This document shows, in pieces, positions 8,468-17,316 of a stretch of 64,000 nt of DNA. How positions within the stretch are numbered: the first letter of the stretch is position 1; each line of letters opens with the position of its first letter. The stretch comes from Rhizobium ruizarguesonis (GTDB taxonomy: Bacteria > Pseudomonadota > Alphaproteobacteria > Rhizobiales > Rhizobiaceae): positions 248,001 to 312,000 of the forward strand of contig NZ_PQIG01000067.1 in assembly GCF_012349115.1 (NCBI RefSeq), in the 5' to 3' direction. Below the pieces are notes generated by a model. It was given only the letters and a program-made list of their open reading frames with translations. It made no database searches and was not told the DNA's origin. The position numbers and the translations under genes were made by a program.

Positions 8468-9479
8468 TTCTCATATATATAACAATGGCGGCCTCACCCG
8501 GCAGTTGGCGACGCAGAGCATGTCGTTTCGGGAGACGGCGCATAGCGGAACAGACCCGGACGCGCTTTCGGAAATATTGTCGACGCCAAACTCCCCGATC
8601 AAGGTTGTGGCGGAGGCCAATATGCCCATTGCATACCGCTGCAATTTCGTCTCCGTGGGAGAAGAGGTGACCGTAGCCGACTGCACCTACGAAGGCACGA
8701 TCCTGATCAGGCGGGAGGCGATCAACGACAGGATGATCGTTTTTCTGCCGATGGAGGGAAATGCATTCTTCGACGGCATGCGGGAGCAAATATACTCTGT
8801 TCCCGCGCGTGGTACGATCCTTGAGGCAGGTCGTGCCGCAGGCGCCCGCCTGTTTGGGCCTCGCCGTCATTTCGGCCTGTTCGTCGATCAGGCAAAGATC
8901 ATCAGCCACCTCACGCAGATGTTCGAACGAACGATCAGCGGCGATATCGATTTTCATCCTCACATCGATCTGACGACCGGTCCGGGGCTTGTATTGCAGC
9001 AACTTGTCTCGAGCCTCCATCGCGGCCTCAGCGGCAACGGACCGCTGCAACGCTCGCCGCTGGCCGCCAGCTCGCTCTGCGACGCCGCGATCTATCTGCT
9101 TCTGGAGGCCTGCCCCAATCGCTATTCGAATGAGCTTGCGCTCACTGCTCCGACACCGGCCCCACGCCATGTGAAGTGGGCGATCGACTTCATGCAGGAA
9201 CACATCGCCGAGCCGATTTCGCTCAACGATATCGCGATGGCCGCCAAGGTCAGCGTTCGGACTTTGCAACAGGGTTTCCGCCAGTTCAGGAATACGACCC
9301 CAATGGCCTATCTGCAGGAACTTCGGATGGCTGCCGCCCATCGCGATTTGCTCGAATCCGACGCCAAGCAAGGCATTGCCGACGTCGCGCTGAGATGGGG
9401 CTTTACGCATCTGGGGCGGTTTGCTGCCGAATACAGGAAACGTTTCGGCCAGTTGCCGTCACAGACCTTGAAGCGCTGA
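8457..9479 (+). CDS. AraC-family transcriptional regulator
   Basis: Predicted 340 aa. The N-terminal two thirds resemble the AraC-type effector-binding domain (about residues 60-200). The C-terminal 100 residues are the double HTH: HVKWAIDFMQEHIAEPISLN, IAMAAKVSVRTLQQGFRQF and FTHLGRFAAEYRKRFGQLPS. It lies 86 bases after dadA and converges with an aminotransferase gene, so it may control either or a target elsewhere. ATG at 8457 is the best in-frame start although GAGG is weakly placed. Confidence 0.85.
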   Translation: MSVSSHIYNNGGLTRQLATQSMSFRETAHSGTDPDALSEILSTPNSPIKVVAEANMPIAYRCNFVSVGEEVTVADCTYEGTILIRREAINDRMIVFLPMEGNAFFDGMREQIYSVPARGTILEAGRAAGARLFGPRRHFGLFVDQAKIISHLTQMFERTISGDIDFHPHIDLTTGPGLVLQQLVSSLHRGLSGNGPLQRSPLAASSLCDAAIYLLLEACPNRYSNELALTAPTPAPRHVKWAIDFMQEHIAEPISLNDIAMAAKVSVRTLQQGFRQFRNTTPMAYLQELRMAAAHRDLLESDAKQGIADVALRWGFTHLGRFAAEYRKRFGQLPSQTLKR

Positions 9480-9563
9480 ACTCCGTCTCTGTTTGCCGGA
9501 TGGTTCCGTCGACGATGGACCAGAGATCCGATCGCCGACGGGAGCGGCACGCGGGATACGGAT

Positions 9564-10898
9564 CTATGCCGCGCGCTTCAGGGCATCACCGAGTGTCGAA
9601 ACGATCGTGTCGATCTGGATTTTCTCGATAATGAGCGGCGGGGAGAGGGCGATAATGTCGCCGGTCACCCGGATCAGCAGGCCCTTGTTGAAGCAGTCGA
9701 CGAAGATTTCATAGGCGCGGCTTCCCGGTGACCCGTCACGAGGAGCCAGTTCGACCGCGCCGACCAGTCCGAGATTGCGGATGTCGACGACATGAGGCAG
9801 GCCTTTCAGTGAATGGAGGGCCTCCTGCCAGTACTCGGCCAAATCGGCTGCGCGGGTCAGCAGGCCTTCCTCCTCGTAGATCTCCAGAGTAGCGAGCCCG
9901 GCGGCGCAGGCGACCGGATGGCCGGAATAGGTGTAGCCATGGAAGAGTTCGATCGCGTTATCAGGTCCGACCATCAGGCCGTCATAGACCTTTCGGCTGG
10001 CAAAGACCGCGCCCATGGGGATCGTGCCGTTGGTGATGCCTTTTGCCGTAGTGATCAGGTCGGGCACGACGCCGAAGTAGTCGGTTGCGAAAGGGGTGCC
10101 GAGACGCCCGAAGCCGGTGATGACCTCGTCGAAGATCAGCAGGATTCCGTGCTTGTCGGCGGTTGCGCGCAGTTTCTCCAGATAGCCCTTCGCAGGCAGA
10201 ACGACGCCTGCCGATCCCGACATCGGCTCGACGATGACGGCTGCGATGGTTTCGGCGCCGTGCAACTGCACCAGGCGCTCGAGATCGTCCGCCAGTTCCA
10301 CGCCGTGAGGGGGAAGGCCCTTCGAAAACGCATTGCGCCCGATGTCGAGCGTATGGCGCATATGGTCGGCCGGTATTTGCGGGAAGACCCGCCGGTTGTT
10401 GACGAGGCCGCCAACGGAAATGCCGCCGAACCCGACGCCATGATATCCCTTCTCACGCCCGATGATCCGCGTGCGGGTGCCCTGGCCGATCGCCCGTTGA
10501 TAGGCGATGGCGATCTTGAGCGCCGTATCGACCGATTCCGAGCCCGAGCCGGTGAAGAAGATCCTGTCGAGCTTGGCTTGCGGGCCGCCCGGCGCGTTCG
10601 CAGCCAATTTCGAGGCGAAGTCGAAGGCGATGGGATGTCCCATTTGAAAGGTCGGTGCATAGTCCAGCGTTGCAAGCTGTCGCTCGACGGCATGGGCGAT
10701 CTTCTTGCGGCCGTGGCCGGCGTTGCAGCACCAGAGCCCGGCCGTGCCGTCAAGCACCTGATTTCCGTCGATGTCGGTGTAGTACATTCCCTCGGCTGCA
10801 GCGAGAAGCCGCGGCGTAGCCTTGAATTGCCGGTTCGCAGTGAACGGCATCCAGAAATTTTCGAGTACGGGTGCGTTCGTCTTGCTGAGTTGGTCCAT
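9564..10898 (-). CDS. Class III omega-aminotransferase (beta-alanine:pyruvate type)
   Basis: Predicted 444 aa PLP aminotransferase. GTAGLWCCNAGHGRKKI, FFTGSGSESVDTALKIA, the cofactor-contacting FDEVITGFGRLG and TTAKGITNG with the Schiff-base lysine K286 are all present. The overall pattern is that of beta-alanine--pyruvate transaminases, which move an omega-amino group to pyruvate and give alanine; the alanine could feed the nearby dad genes. GGAGG sits about seven bases before the ATG at 10898. The divergent XRE-cupin gene is its likely regulator. Related family members act on putrescine or taurine, so the donor is not certain. Confidence 0.85.
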   Translation of the reverse strand: MDQLSKTNAPVLENFWMPFTANRQFKATPRLLAAAEGMYYTDIDGNQVLDGTAGLWCCNAGHGRKKIAHAVERQLATLDYAPTFQMGHPIAFDFASKLAANAPGGPQAKLDRIFFTGSGSESVDTALKIAIAYQRAIGQGTRTRIIGREKGYHGVGFGGISVGGLVNNRRVFPQIPADHMRHTLDIGRNAFSKGLPPHGVELADDLERLVQLHGAETIAAVIVEPMSGSAGVVLPAKGYLEKLRATADKHGILLIFDEVITGFGRLGTPFATDYFGVVPDLITTAKGITNGTIPMGAVFASRKVYDGLMVGPDNAIELFHGYTYSGHPVACAAGLATLEIYEEEGLLTRAADLAEYWQEALHSLKGLPHVVDIRNLGLVGAVELAPRDGSPGSRAYEIFVDCFNKGLLIRVTGDIIALSPPLIIEKIQIDTIVSTLGDALKRAA

Positions 10899-11041
10899 CC
10901 TGGCCTCCTTTGGGGTGGCGCCGAGAATGGCAATTTCTCTCTTTCAAACAAGTCCTTTTCTTCGTCAGTGCAAGCCATTGAACTTAAACGGATGAGTGGG
11001 TATGATTTTCGATATTCTGGACAACATAAACGAACCGCATC

Positions 11042-11590
11042 ATGTCAGTCGATATCGGCAGCCGTCTTCGCTATCTCCGCATCGCCCATAAGCTTTCCCA
11101 GCGTGAGCTCGCCAAGCGCACCGGAGTGCCCAATTCGACGATCTCGCTGATCGAATCGAACGCCTCCAACCCGTCGGTCGGGGCCTTGAAGCGAATTCTG
11201 GACGGCATCCCCATCGGCCTGGCGGAATTCTTTGCCTTCGAGCCCGAGCGTCCAAGGAAGGCCTTCTATGCGGCGGAGGAGCTGGTGGAGATCGGCAAGG
11301 GCGCCATCTCCTACAGACAGGTTGGGGAAAACCTGTTCGGGCGCAGCCTGCAAATCCTCAAGGAATGCTACCAGCCGGGCGCCGACACCGGAAAGGTTCC
11401 CCTTGTTCACGAGGGGGAAGAGGGCGGGATCGTGCTATCAGGAAGGCTCGAGGTGACGGTCGATGACGAGCGGCGTATCCTTGGAGCGGGCGACGCCTAC
11501 TATTTCGAAAGCAGACGCCCGCACCGCTTCCGCTGCGTCGGACCGGTGCCCTGCGAGGTCATCAGCGCCTGCACGCCGCCGACTTTCTAG
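11042..11590 (+). CDS. XRE regulator with C-terminal cupin sensor
   Basis: Predicted 182 aa, PuuR/SutR-like architecture. An N-terminal HTH (LRYLRIAHKLSQRELAKRTG, then VPNSTISLIESNASNPSVGA) is joined to a cupin domain at about 105-175 (HEGEEGGIVLSGRLEVTVDD, AGDAYYFESRRPHRF). Such proteins usually sense small amines or amino acids. It is divergent from the aminotransferase over 143 bases. Its stop overlaps, on the opposite strand, the stop of the P5C-reductase-like gene, so these two converge tail to tail with a 4-bp overlap. Confidence 0.88.
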   Translation: MSVDIGSRLRYLRIAHKLSQRELAKRTGVPNSTISLIESNASNPSVGALKRILDGIPIGLAEFFAFEPERPRKAFYAAEELVEIGKGAISYRQVGENLFGRSLQILKECYQPGADTGKVPLVHEGEEGGIVLSGRLEVTVDDERRILGAGDAYYFESRRPHRFRCVGPVPCEVISACTPPTF

Positions 11591-12369
11591 TTCTTGCCCT
11601 CAATGCGGGCAAGCACCCCGTCGAGTGCAGCGGTCAGCGCGGCAAGGCCGCCCTTCTTCTCGAAGTCGGAGAAAACCTGCTCGTTCAGTCCGCCCTTGGT
11701 CGCGAATTCGCGGCTCAGCGCGCTGAACGGTTCGTTGCCGGGGCTGTTCGCTTTCTGCGCGAGGCTTGCAAAGAGCGGGGCAATGTAGGCCTGTCCCTTC
11801 GCCTTTTCGAGGCCGCTTCTTTCCAGCCAGACGGCAACCTGCTCCATGATGCCGAAATAGGTCGACATCATTGCGCTCGCTGCTGCGAGAAGATCATATT
11901 CCTTCCTCGACTGGCATTGGACAGCCGTTCCGAGCGTATCGAAAAGCGCGGCGACAGTGGTATCCGGCGGATAGAGGGCGGTGACGCCTTGCCGGCCGGC
12001 GACGAAGGGCAGGGGGATCGCCTGCACCAGATGCACGTCGGCGGCGATCCATTCGGAGAGGGCCTGGCGCTCCGTCGCCGCAACGAGGCTGACGACCATT
12101 TGGCTATCCCTGAACGATAGCGCGCGCACGACCTCCTCGGCGACCTGCGGCCGTATTGCCAGGAACACCATGTCGCTGCGCTCGACGACGTCCTGATTGT
12201 CCTTGGCAATTCTGACGGCGGCGAATTCGTCGGCCAGCGTCGCGGCGATGTGAGCGCTTCGTGGAGATACGTGAATCTCGGAGGCATAGGCCGGCTCAGT
12301 GAGAAGCCCGCGAACCATCGCTTCGGTAATCGCGCCGGTGCCGACGAATCCAATAGTCTTGACTGTCAC
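11587..12369 (-). CDS. Pyrroline-carboxylate reductase family protein (ProC-like)
   Basis: Predicted 260 aa NAD(P)H-dependent reductase. The N-terminal Rossmann motif is VKTIGFVGTGAITEAMVRGL, followed by FLAIRPQ, typical of ProC. Start is GTG at 12369, with GGAG seven bases upstream; the ATG frame reaching 12516 overlaps the GntR gene. The gene begins four bases after the GntR stop, so the two form an operon. Because it sits in the hydroxyproline locus, it may act on a cyclic imine from hydroxyproline breakdown rather than in core proline synthesis (inference). Confidence 0.82.
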   Translation of the reverse strand: MTVKTIGFVGTGAITEAMVRGLLTEPAYASEIHVSPRSAHIAATLADEFAAVRIAKDNQDVVERSDMVFLAIRPQVAEEVVRALSFRDSQMVVSLVAATERQALSEWIAADVHLVQAIPLPFVAGRQGVTALYPPDTTVAALFDTLGTAVQCQSRKEYDLLAAASAMMSTYFGIMEQVAVWLERSGLEKAKGQAYIAPLFASLAQKANSPGNEPFSALSREFATKGGLNEQVFSDFEKKGGLAALTAALDGVLARIEGKN

Positions 12370-12373
12370 GTGA

Positions 12374-13093
12374 TTACTCCGCAGCCCGCAGCGGGCCCAA
12401 CGCGACATCCGTCGTGTAGTTCTCGCGCATGAAATTGATGAAATTGTCCTGGAACTGGCGCGTATGGGCGTGGGCGAGTTCGTCGGCGAGTTCCACGTTC
12501 TTGTCCCTGACGGCATTGAGCATGAGCGTGTGCTCGTCGGTCAGGAGATAGCCCTCGTGGGTTCGCTCCAGATATTCGAAATGCAGGTGGAGCATGCGCT
12601 GTCCCTGTGACAGCAGCTTCTCGTAGAACGAGGCCAGGTATTGGTTTTTTCCGGCATGGGCGATTGCCATGTGGAATTCCTTGTTGGCTTCCGACATGGC
12701 CAGGTGATTGCCGGTTTTAACAGCCGCTTCGAACGACTTCAGCCGCTTGGTGATGATCTTCAGGTCATCCTCGGTTCTGAGCGCGGCGGCGAGCCGCGTA
12801 TTCATGCGCTGCGCGATGTCGAGCGCCTCTACATATTTGGGAAACGTCGCCACTTCGATCGGCGCTACGATCGTGCTCCGGTTCGAAAGTGTGACGACCA
12901 GCTCATCGGCGCCGAGCCGGATCAAGGCCTCGCGCACCGGCGAGCGCGACATGTCGAAGCGTTCGGCAAGCGTCATCTCATCGAGAAGCTGACCGGGCGG
13001 CAGAGTGAGCGCCAGGATCTCGTTGCGAAGCGTTTCGTAGACGTTCTTCCAGCCAGTCCCGCGGATTCGTTTCACTTCCGATTCATCAGACAC
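12374..13093 (-). CDS. GntR-family (FadR/FCD) regulator, probable hyp repressor
   Basis: Predicted 239 aa. An N-terminal winged HTH (LPPGQLLDEMTLAERFDMSR, then SPVREALIRLGADELV) is followed by an alpha-helical FCD domain with metal/ligand histidines (EFHMAIAHAGKN, DEHTLMLNAV). It is divergent from the ABC-transporter/hydroxyproline operon over about 200 bases that contain repeated GTCGACAC elements. HypR of the Sinorhizobium meliloti hyp locus is also a GntR regulator, which supports the assignment. Confidence 0.87.
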   Translation of the reverse strand: MSDESEVKRIRGTGWKNVYETLRNEILALTLPPGQLLDEMTLAERFDMSRSPVREALIRLGADELVVTLSNRSTIVAPIEVATFPKYVEALDIAQRMNTRLAAALRTEDDLKIITKRLKSFEAAVKTGNHLAMSEANKEFHMAIAHAGKNQYLASFYEKLLSQGQRMLHLHFEYLERTHEGYLLTDEHTLMLNAVRDKNVELADELAHAHTRQFQDNFINFMRENYTTDVALGPLRAAE

Positions 13094-13141
13094 TTAGGTC
13101 CCTTTCTCTCGACGCGGGTCACATTGGGCCAGAAAAGCAGC

Positions 13142-13222
13142 GTGTCGGCAATGTAATTTTTCCGCTTGACTTTGTCGACACGCTGTTGACATATCTTTCT
13201 CAGTCGACACTAAGCCGACACG
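13142..13222. promoter_or_regulatory. Candidate GntR operator array and hyp promoter
   Basis: GTCGACAC occurs twice (13174-13181 and 13203-13210, 29 bp apart). GTGTCGG (13142-13148) is the inverse of CCGACAC (13215-13221). The first copy sits in the palindrome TGTCGACA (13173-13180). A TTGACT (13166-13171) or TTGACA (13186-13191) box lies among them. Repeats overlapping a promoter suit repression by the divergent GntR protein. Confidence 0.55.
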
Positions 13223-13292
13223 AAAATAACAGAAACGGCTACAGCCGACGAGTGGAACCGCGCACTTCGCGCACAGCAAAAGAGGAATGCCG

Positions 13293-14126
13293 ATGCTTTC
13301 GAAGTTGATAACGTCCGCCCTGCGGGCGCTGCCCGCGCTCGCTCTCATGGGAGGTCTTTCCGCCACCGTCGCACGGGCTGAGACCGCTGAGGGATATTGG
13401 CAGGGTGTGCAGAAGGCGGGCGTGTTGCGCTGCGGCGCCGCCGTTGCTCCGCCCTATGTCATGCGCGATCCGGCGACCGGAGAATATTCCGGCTTCTTCG
13501 CCGATCTGTGCAAGGAATTTGCCGAAGTCCTGAAGGTGAAACCCGAATTCGTCGATACGACCTGGGACAATATCGTCGCCGGCCTGCAGGCCGGCAAATG
13601 GGACCTTTCGCTGGCGCTGAACCGGACGCCGACGCGCGCCATGGCCGTGCAGTTCTCGATCCCGGCGATGGAGTACCAGATCTCGCTCGCCTATAACAAA
13701 AACAACCCGAAAATTTCGGCCGGTGCCGCTTCGGTGGTGGATATCGACAAAGCAGGCGTGACGCTTGCCGTCATGTCCGGCACGGCGCAGGACAAGGCAA
13801 TTTCCGCATCGGTGAAGAACGCCACGATCATGCGTCTTCCCGGCAACGACGAGACCCGCCTGGCGGTGACCTCGAAGCGTGCCGATATCCTGGTCGACGC
13901 CTCCGACACCAACCAGCTCTTCACCCAGTCGAACCCGGACTGGGCGGTGGCGATAAACCCGACGCCGGCGCTCGCCAAGCAGGGCGTCGCTTTCGGCATG
14001 CCGCACAATCTTTCGGCCGCTGACGTCGAAGTGGTCGATATCTTCCTCGAAGAAAAGGTCGCGACCGGTCACGTCGATGAGCTGATCAAGAAGGCGGTCG
14101 ACGAAGTCCTCAAGGGCGCAAAGTAA
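13293..14126 (+). CDS. Polar amino-acid ABC transporter substrate-binding protein (hydroxyproline)
   Basis: Predicted 277 aa periplasmic binding protein, SBP_bac_3 type. It has an N-terminal signal peptide ending near ALMGGLSATVARA, then GVLRCGAAVAPPYVMRDPAT and the family stretch VDTTWDNIVAGLQAGKWDLS. The second ATG (13293) is preferred: GAGGA is six bases before it but directly abuts the first ATG at 13287. It opens an operon with ATPase and two permeases, then the hydroxyproline enzymes. By context it corresponds to the HypM/N-type binding protein of S. meliloti, so the ligand is probably trans-4-hydroxyproline. Confidence 0.85.
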   Translation: MLSKLITSALRALPALALMGGLSATVARAETAEGYWQGVQKAGVLRCGAAVAPPYVMRDPATGEYSGFFADLCKEFAEVLKVKPEFVDTTWDNIVAGLQAGKWDLSLALNRTPTRAMAVQFSIPAMEYQISLAYNKNNPKISAGAASVVDIDKAGVTLAVMSGTAQDKAISASVKNATIMRLPGNDETRLAVTSKRADILVDASDTNQLFTQSNPDWAVAINPTPALAKQGVAFGMPHNLSAADVEVVDIFLEEKVATGHVDELIKKAVDEVLKGAK

Positions 14127-14133
14127 CCTCGCC

Positions 14134-14160
14134 GGGCCGGTGCGAGGATCGCGCCGGCCC
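14134..14160 (+). promoter_or_regulatory. Intercistronic hairpin after the binding-protein gene
   Basis: Positions 14134-14145 pair with 14149-14160 as a 12-bp stem containing one G-U pair and a GGA loop. It begins eight bases after the binding-protein stop and has no T-tract. Such stems often protect binding-protein mRNA or thin out downstream transcription in ABC operons. Confidence 0.5.
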
Positions 14161-14188
14161 TCTCCAGCTTCGATCATCGGAGATTGGC

Positions 14189-14971
14189 ATGACCACGTCC
14201 TTCAGTCTTCCCCTCGTGAAAATGCAGGCGCTCCACAAAAGCTATGGCAACGGAGCCATTCAGGTGCTGAAAGGCATCGATATCGAAATGAAGCCCGGCG
14301 AACGCGTCGTCGTCATCGGTCCGAGCGGCGGCGGCAAGAGCACGCTGCTGAGGGTGATGATGGGGCTTGAGCAGATCGACAGCGGGTCGGTCAATTTCGA
14401 CGGGAAGGCGTATATTTCTTCCGAAGGCGTGGGCCGGAAGACCCAGATCGACACCAATGTCCGCCGTTCGATCGGCATGGTCTTTCAGCACTACACGCTG
14501 TTTCCGCATCTCAACGTTATTCAGAACCTGGTTCTCGCTCCCTGCAAGGTGCGTGGAGAAACCAAAGCAAAGGCTACGGCCCGAGCCCAGGCGCTGCTCG
14601 AGCGGTTCGGGCTCGGCGCCAAGTCCAATGCCTATCCGGCCCAGCTTTCCGGCGGACAGAAGCAGCGCGTCGCGATCGCCCGCGCGCTGATGCTCGACCC
14701 GAAGCTGATGCTGTTCGACGAGGTCACTTCGGCGCTGGACCCGGAACTCGTCAGCGAGGTGGAGCAGGTCATCCTGCAGCTCGCCGCCCAGGACATGCCG
14801 ATGATGATCGTGACGCATGACATGTGGTTCGCCAAGAACATCGCCTCTCGCGTCATCTTCTGCGCTGGCGGCGTGGTCGTCGAGGACGGCCCTCCCGAGC
14901 AGGTGCTCGGCGCCCCACGCGAGGAGCGGACGAAGGAATTCATCGACCGCGTCTTCCACATCAAGCAGTAG
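14189..14971 (+). CDS. Polar amino-acid ABC transporter ATPase
   Basis: Predicted 260 aa ATPase. Walker A GPSGGGKST is at residues 44-52, signature LSGGQKQRVAIARAL follows mid-protein, then Walker B LMLFDEVTSALDPEL and switch histidine IVTHD. The length and sequence are typical of GlnQ/HisP-type subunits. CGGAGA lies about six bases before the ATG. It is the second gene of the probable hydroxyproline importer operon. Confidence 0.93.
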   Translation: MTTSFSLPLVKMQALHKSYGNGAIQVLKGIDIEMKPGERVVVIGPSGGGKSTLLRVMMGLEQIDSGSVNFDGKAYISSEGVGRKTQIDTNVRRSIGMVFQHYTLFPHLNVIQNLVLAPCKVRGETKAKATARAQALLERFGLGAKSNAYPAQLSGGQKQRVAIARALMLDPKLMLFDEVTSALDPELVSEVEQVILQLAAQDMPMMIVTHDMWFAKNIASRVIFCAGGVVVEDGPPEQVLGAPREERTKEFIDRVFHIKQ

Positions 14972-14998
14972 GCCACATCAAGCAGCAGGGAGAGCATC

Positions 14999-15661
14999 GT
15001 GAACTATACGTTCGACTTCAATGCAGTATCCATCGCTCCGCTTCTGCAGGGGCTGTGGGTTTCGCTGGAGCTGACGGCTGCAGCGAACGTCATCGGCATC
15101 GTGCTCGGCTTCGCGCTCGCCCTTCTGATCATGAGCCCCTACCGGTTGGTGCGGTTGCCGTTCATGCTGTTCGTCGAATTCTTCCGCTGCACGCCGGCCA
15201 TCGTCCAGATCGTCTGGATATTCTACTGCGTGCCGATGCTGTTCGACGTCTTCCTCGACCCGGTGACGATGGGCATCCTGGCGCTTGGGCTCAATCTGAT
15301 GGCGTTCAACGCCGAGGCCTACCGGGCGTCCATCCAGGCGGTTCCGCGCGAACAGCTCGACGCCGGCATCGCGCTCGGCCTCAATCCGCTGCAGCGGGTG
15401 CTCTACATCGTCTTCCCGACGGCGTTCCGCGCGTCGATCCCGGTGCTTCTGACCAACGGTATCGTCATCTTCCAGCAGAGCGCGCTGGTCGCGATCGTGG
15501 CCATCCAGGACCTGATGTACCAAGGCAAGACGCTGGCCACCGAGACCTACCGCCCGATCGAAACCTTCACGGTCGTCGCTCTCATCTATTTCGCTGTGTC
15601 CTTCCCGATAACCCAGATCGTCGGCCTGCTTGAGCGCCGCCGCCAGATCCTTGTCAGCTAG
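14999..15661 (+). CDS. Amino-acid ABC transporter permease 1
   Basis: Predicted 220 aa inner-membrane permease of the His/Glu/Gln type with about five transmembrane segments. The cytoplasmic coupling loop reads EAYRASIQAVPREQLDAGIA, then LGLNPLQR. Start is GTG at 14999, with AGGGAG at suitable spacing. The second permease starts nine bases after its stop, so the two probably form a heterodimer. Confidence 0.92.
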   Translation: MNYTFDFNAVSIAPLLQGLWVSLELTAAANVIGIVLGFALALLIMSPYRLVRLPFMLFVEFFRCTPAIVQIVWIFYCVPMLFDVFLDPVTMGILALGLNLMAFNAEAYRASIQAVPREQLDAGIALGLNPLQRVLYIVFPTAFRASIPVLLTNGIVIFQQSALVAIVAIQDLMYQGKTLATETYRPIETFTVVALIYFAVSFPITQIVGLLERRRQILVS

Positions 15662-15670
15662 GAGGCCAGA

Positions 15671-16336
15671 ATGACGCTCGACTTCTCGATCCTGCTGCGT
15701 TTCGAACACGCACTCCTGCTCGGCCTGTGGATGACGATCAAACTGACGGTCATCTGCGTCGTGCTCGGATGCACTCTCGGCTTTCTCGTCGGTCTCCTCA
15801 GAACGTCGCGCAACCTCGCGCTTCGCGCAATCTCCAGCATATATGTTGAGTTCTTCCGCGGCACGCCGGTGCTTATCCAGCTCTTCTGGATCTTCTTCTG
15901 CCTGCCGCTGCTGCTCGGCGTGGAACTCTCGAACCTGGCGTCGGGTGTCATCGCGCTGACGCTCTATATGGGGGCGATCACCAGCGAGACCTTCCGGGCA
16001 AGCCTCAAGTCCATCGGCCAGGAACAACTGGACGCCTGCGTCGCCCTCGGCCTGCCGCGCAGGAGCCAGGTGATGGACGTCGTGCTGCCGCAGGCCGTGC
16101 TGCGCGCAATCCCGACGCTGCTGTCGAACTGCGTCAGTCTCTTCAAGGAGAGCGCCCTGGTCTCCGCCGTCGGCATGGCGGATCTGATGTTCGTCGGTCA
16201 GAACATCTCCAACAACACTGCCCGTCCCGTCGAAGTGCTGACGGTCGTTGCCCTCATTTACTTCGCGATCGCCTTTCCTCTGACCCGGGCCGTCTCGCTC
16301 GTCGAAGGCCGGATCCTGAAGAAACTCGCAATCTGA
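15671..16336 (+). CDS. Amino-acid ABC transporter permease 2
   Basis: Predicted 221 aa permease paralogous to the preceding one. The coupling loop is TSETFRASLKSIGQEQLDAC, then VALGLPRRSQVM. AGGAGGC is placed just before its ATG, overlapping the end of the first permease gene. Together with the ATPase and binding protein it completes a four-part importer. Confidence 0.92.
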   Translation: MTLDFSILLRFEHALLLGLWMTIKLTVICVVLGCTLGFLVGLLRTSRNLALRAISSIYVEFFRGTPVLIQLFWIFFCLPLLLGVELSNLASGVIALTLYMGAITSETFRASLKSIGQEQLDACVALGLPRRSQVMDVVLPQAVLRAIPTLLSNCVSLFKESALVSAVGMADLMFVGQNISNNTARPVEVLTVVALIYFAIAFPLTRAVSLVEGRILKKLAI

Positions 16337-16367
16337 AGATAGTCGTTCCCAGACAGGAGAATTCCCC

Positions 16368-17246
16368 ATGAAACTTTCCGGCGTCATGCCCGCGCTTATC
16401 ACTCCCTTCGACGCGAACAACAAGATCGACTTCAAGGCGTTCGAAAAGCACCTGACGGCGCTGCGCGCGGCCGGCGTCACGGGCTGGGTGCCGATGGGTT
16501 CGACCGGCGAATACTTCTCCCTCTCGAACGAGGAGCGCGAAGAGGTGCTCAAGTTCGTCAAGGACTTCGCCAATGACGACGAGATACTGATCGCCGGCAC
16601 CAACGCGCCGGCCACCCGCGAGGTCATCGAGAACACGGCGCGCGCCAGGGAGATCGGCTATGACACGGTTCTGCTCGCCACACCCTTCTACACACGTCCG
16701 ACGCAGGACGAACTGCTCGCGCATTACCGTGCCGTGCTCGACGCCACTGATGTCAATCTCATCCTCTACAACTATCCCCCGAAGGACGGCATTGAGATCT
16801 CCTTCGACTTGATGGATGCACTCGCCGACGATCGCCGGGTGATCGGCATCAAGGAGAGCTCGGGCGTTCTGCAGCGCGCCGTCGACATCCATTCGCGCTA
16901 TAAGGGTCGCATCGACCTCGTCTCGGGTTCCGACGATATCGCCCTCGACTTCATGTTCTGGGGCGCGGATTCCTGGATCTGCGGTCCGGCCAACTGCATG
17001 GCGAAAGCGTGCTGCGACCTCGACCGGACGTTCCGTTCCGGCGACCTCGAAAAGGCCCGCGAGATGATGACGGTTCTCTACAGAGCGCTGAACATCCTCG
17101 AGAGCGGCAAGTTCGTCCAGAAGATCAAATATGGCTGCGAGCTCCAGGGCACGCCGGTCGGTGTCTGCCGCGCGCCGCTTGGCGAACTGACCGAGCAGGA
17201 GAAGGCCGAATTCAAAGCGGCGATGCAGCCGATCCTCAATTGGTAG
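16368..17246 (+). CDS. DHDPS-family deaminase, probable pyrroline-4-hydroxy-2-carboxylate deaminase
   Basis: Predicted 292 aa class I aldolase-fold enzyme. GSTGEYFSL carries the family threonine, YNYP has the catalytic tyrosine (Y134) and IGIKESSG the Schiff-base lysine (K162). In hydroxyproline catabolism a family member (HypD) deaminates and dehydrates pyrroline-4-hydroxy-2-carboxylate to alpha-ketoglutarate semialdehyde. The neighbours supply the enzymes before and after that step (FAD oxidase and aldehyde dehydrogenase), which is why this is preferred over dihydrodipicolinate synthase. AGGAG is seven bases upstream of the ATG. Confidence 0.83.
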   Translation: MKLSGVMPALITPFDANNKIDFKAFEKHLTALRAAGVTGWVPMGSTGEYFSLSNEEREEVLKFVKDFANDDEILIAGTNAPATREVIENTARAREIGYDTVLLATPFYTRPTQDELLAHYRAVLDATDVNLILYNYPPKDGIEISFDLMDALADDRRVIGIKESSGVLQRAVDIHSRYKGRIDLVSGSDDIALDFMFWGADSWICGPANCMAKACCDLDRTFRSGDLEKAREMMTVLYRALNILESGKFVQKIKYGCELQGTPVGVCRAPLGELTEQEKAEFKAAMQPILNW

Positions 17247-17316
17247 CAGCACTCGACTGGTAACAGTTCCGGGGCGACCAAGCCGCACCGAAACCACTGA
17301 AATTGTGAGGTTCTCC

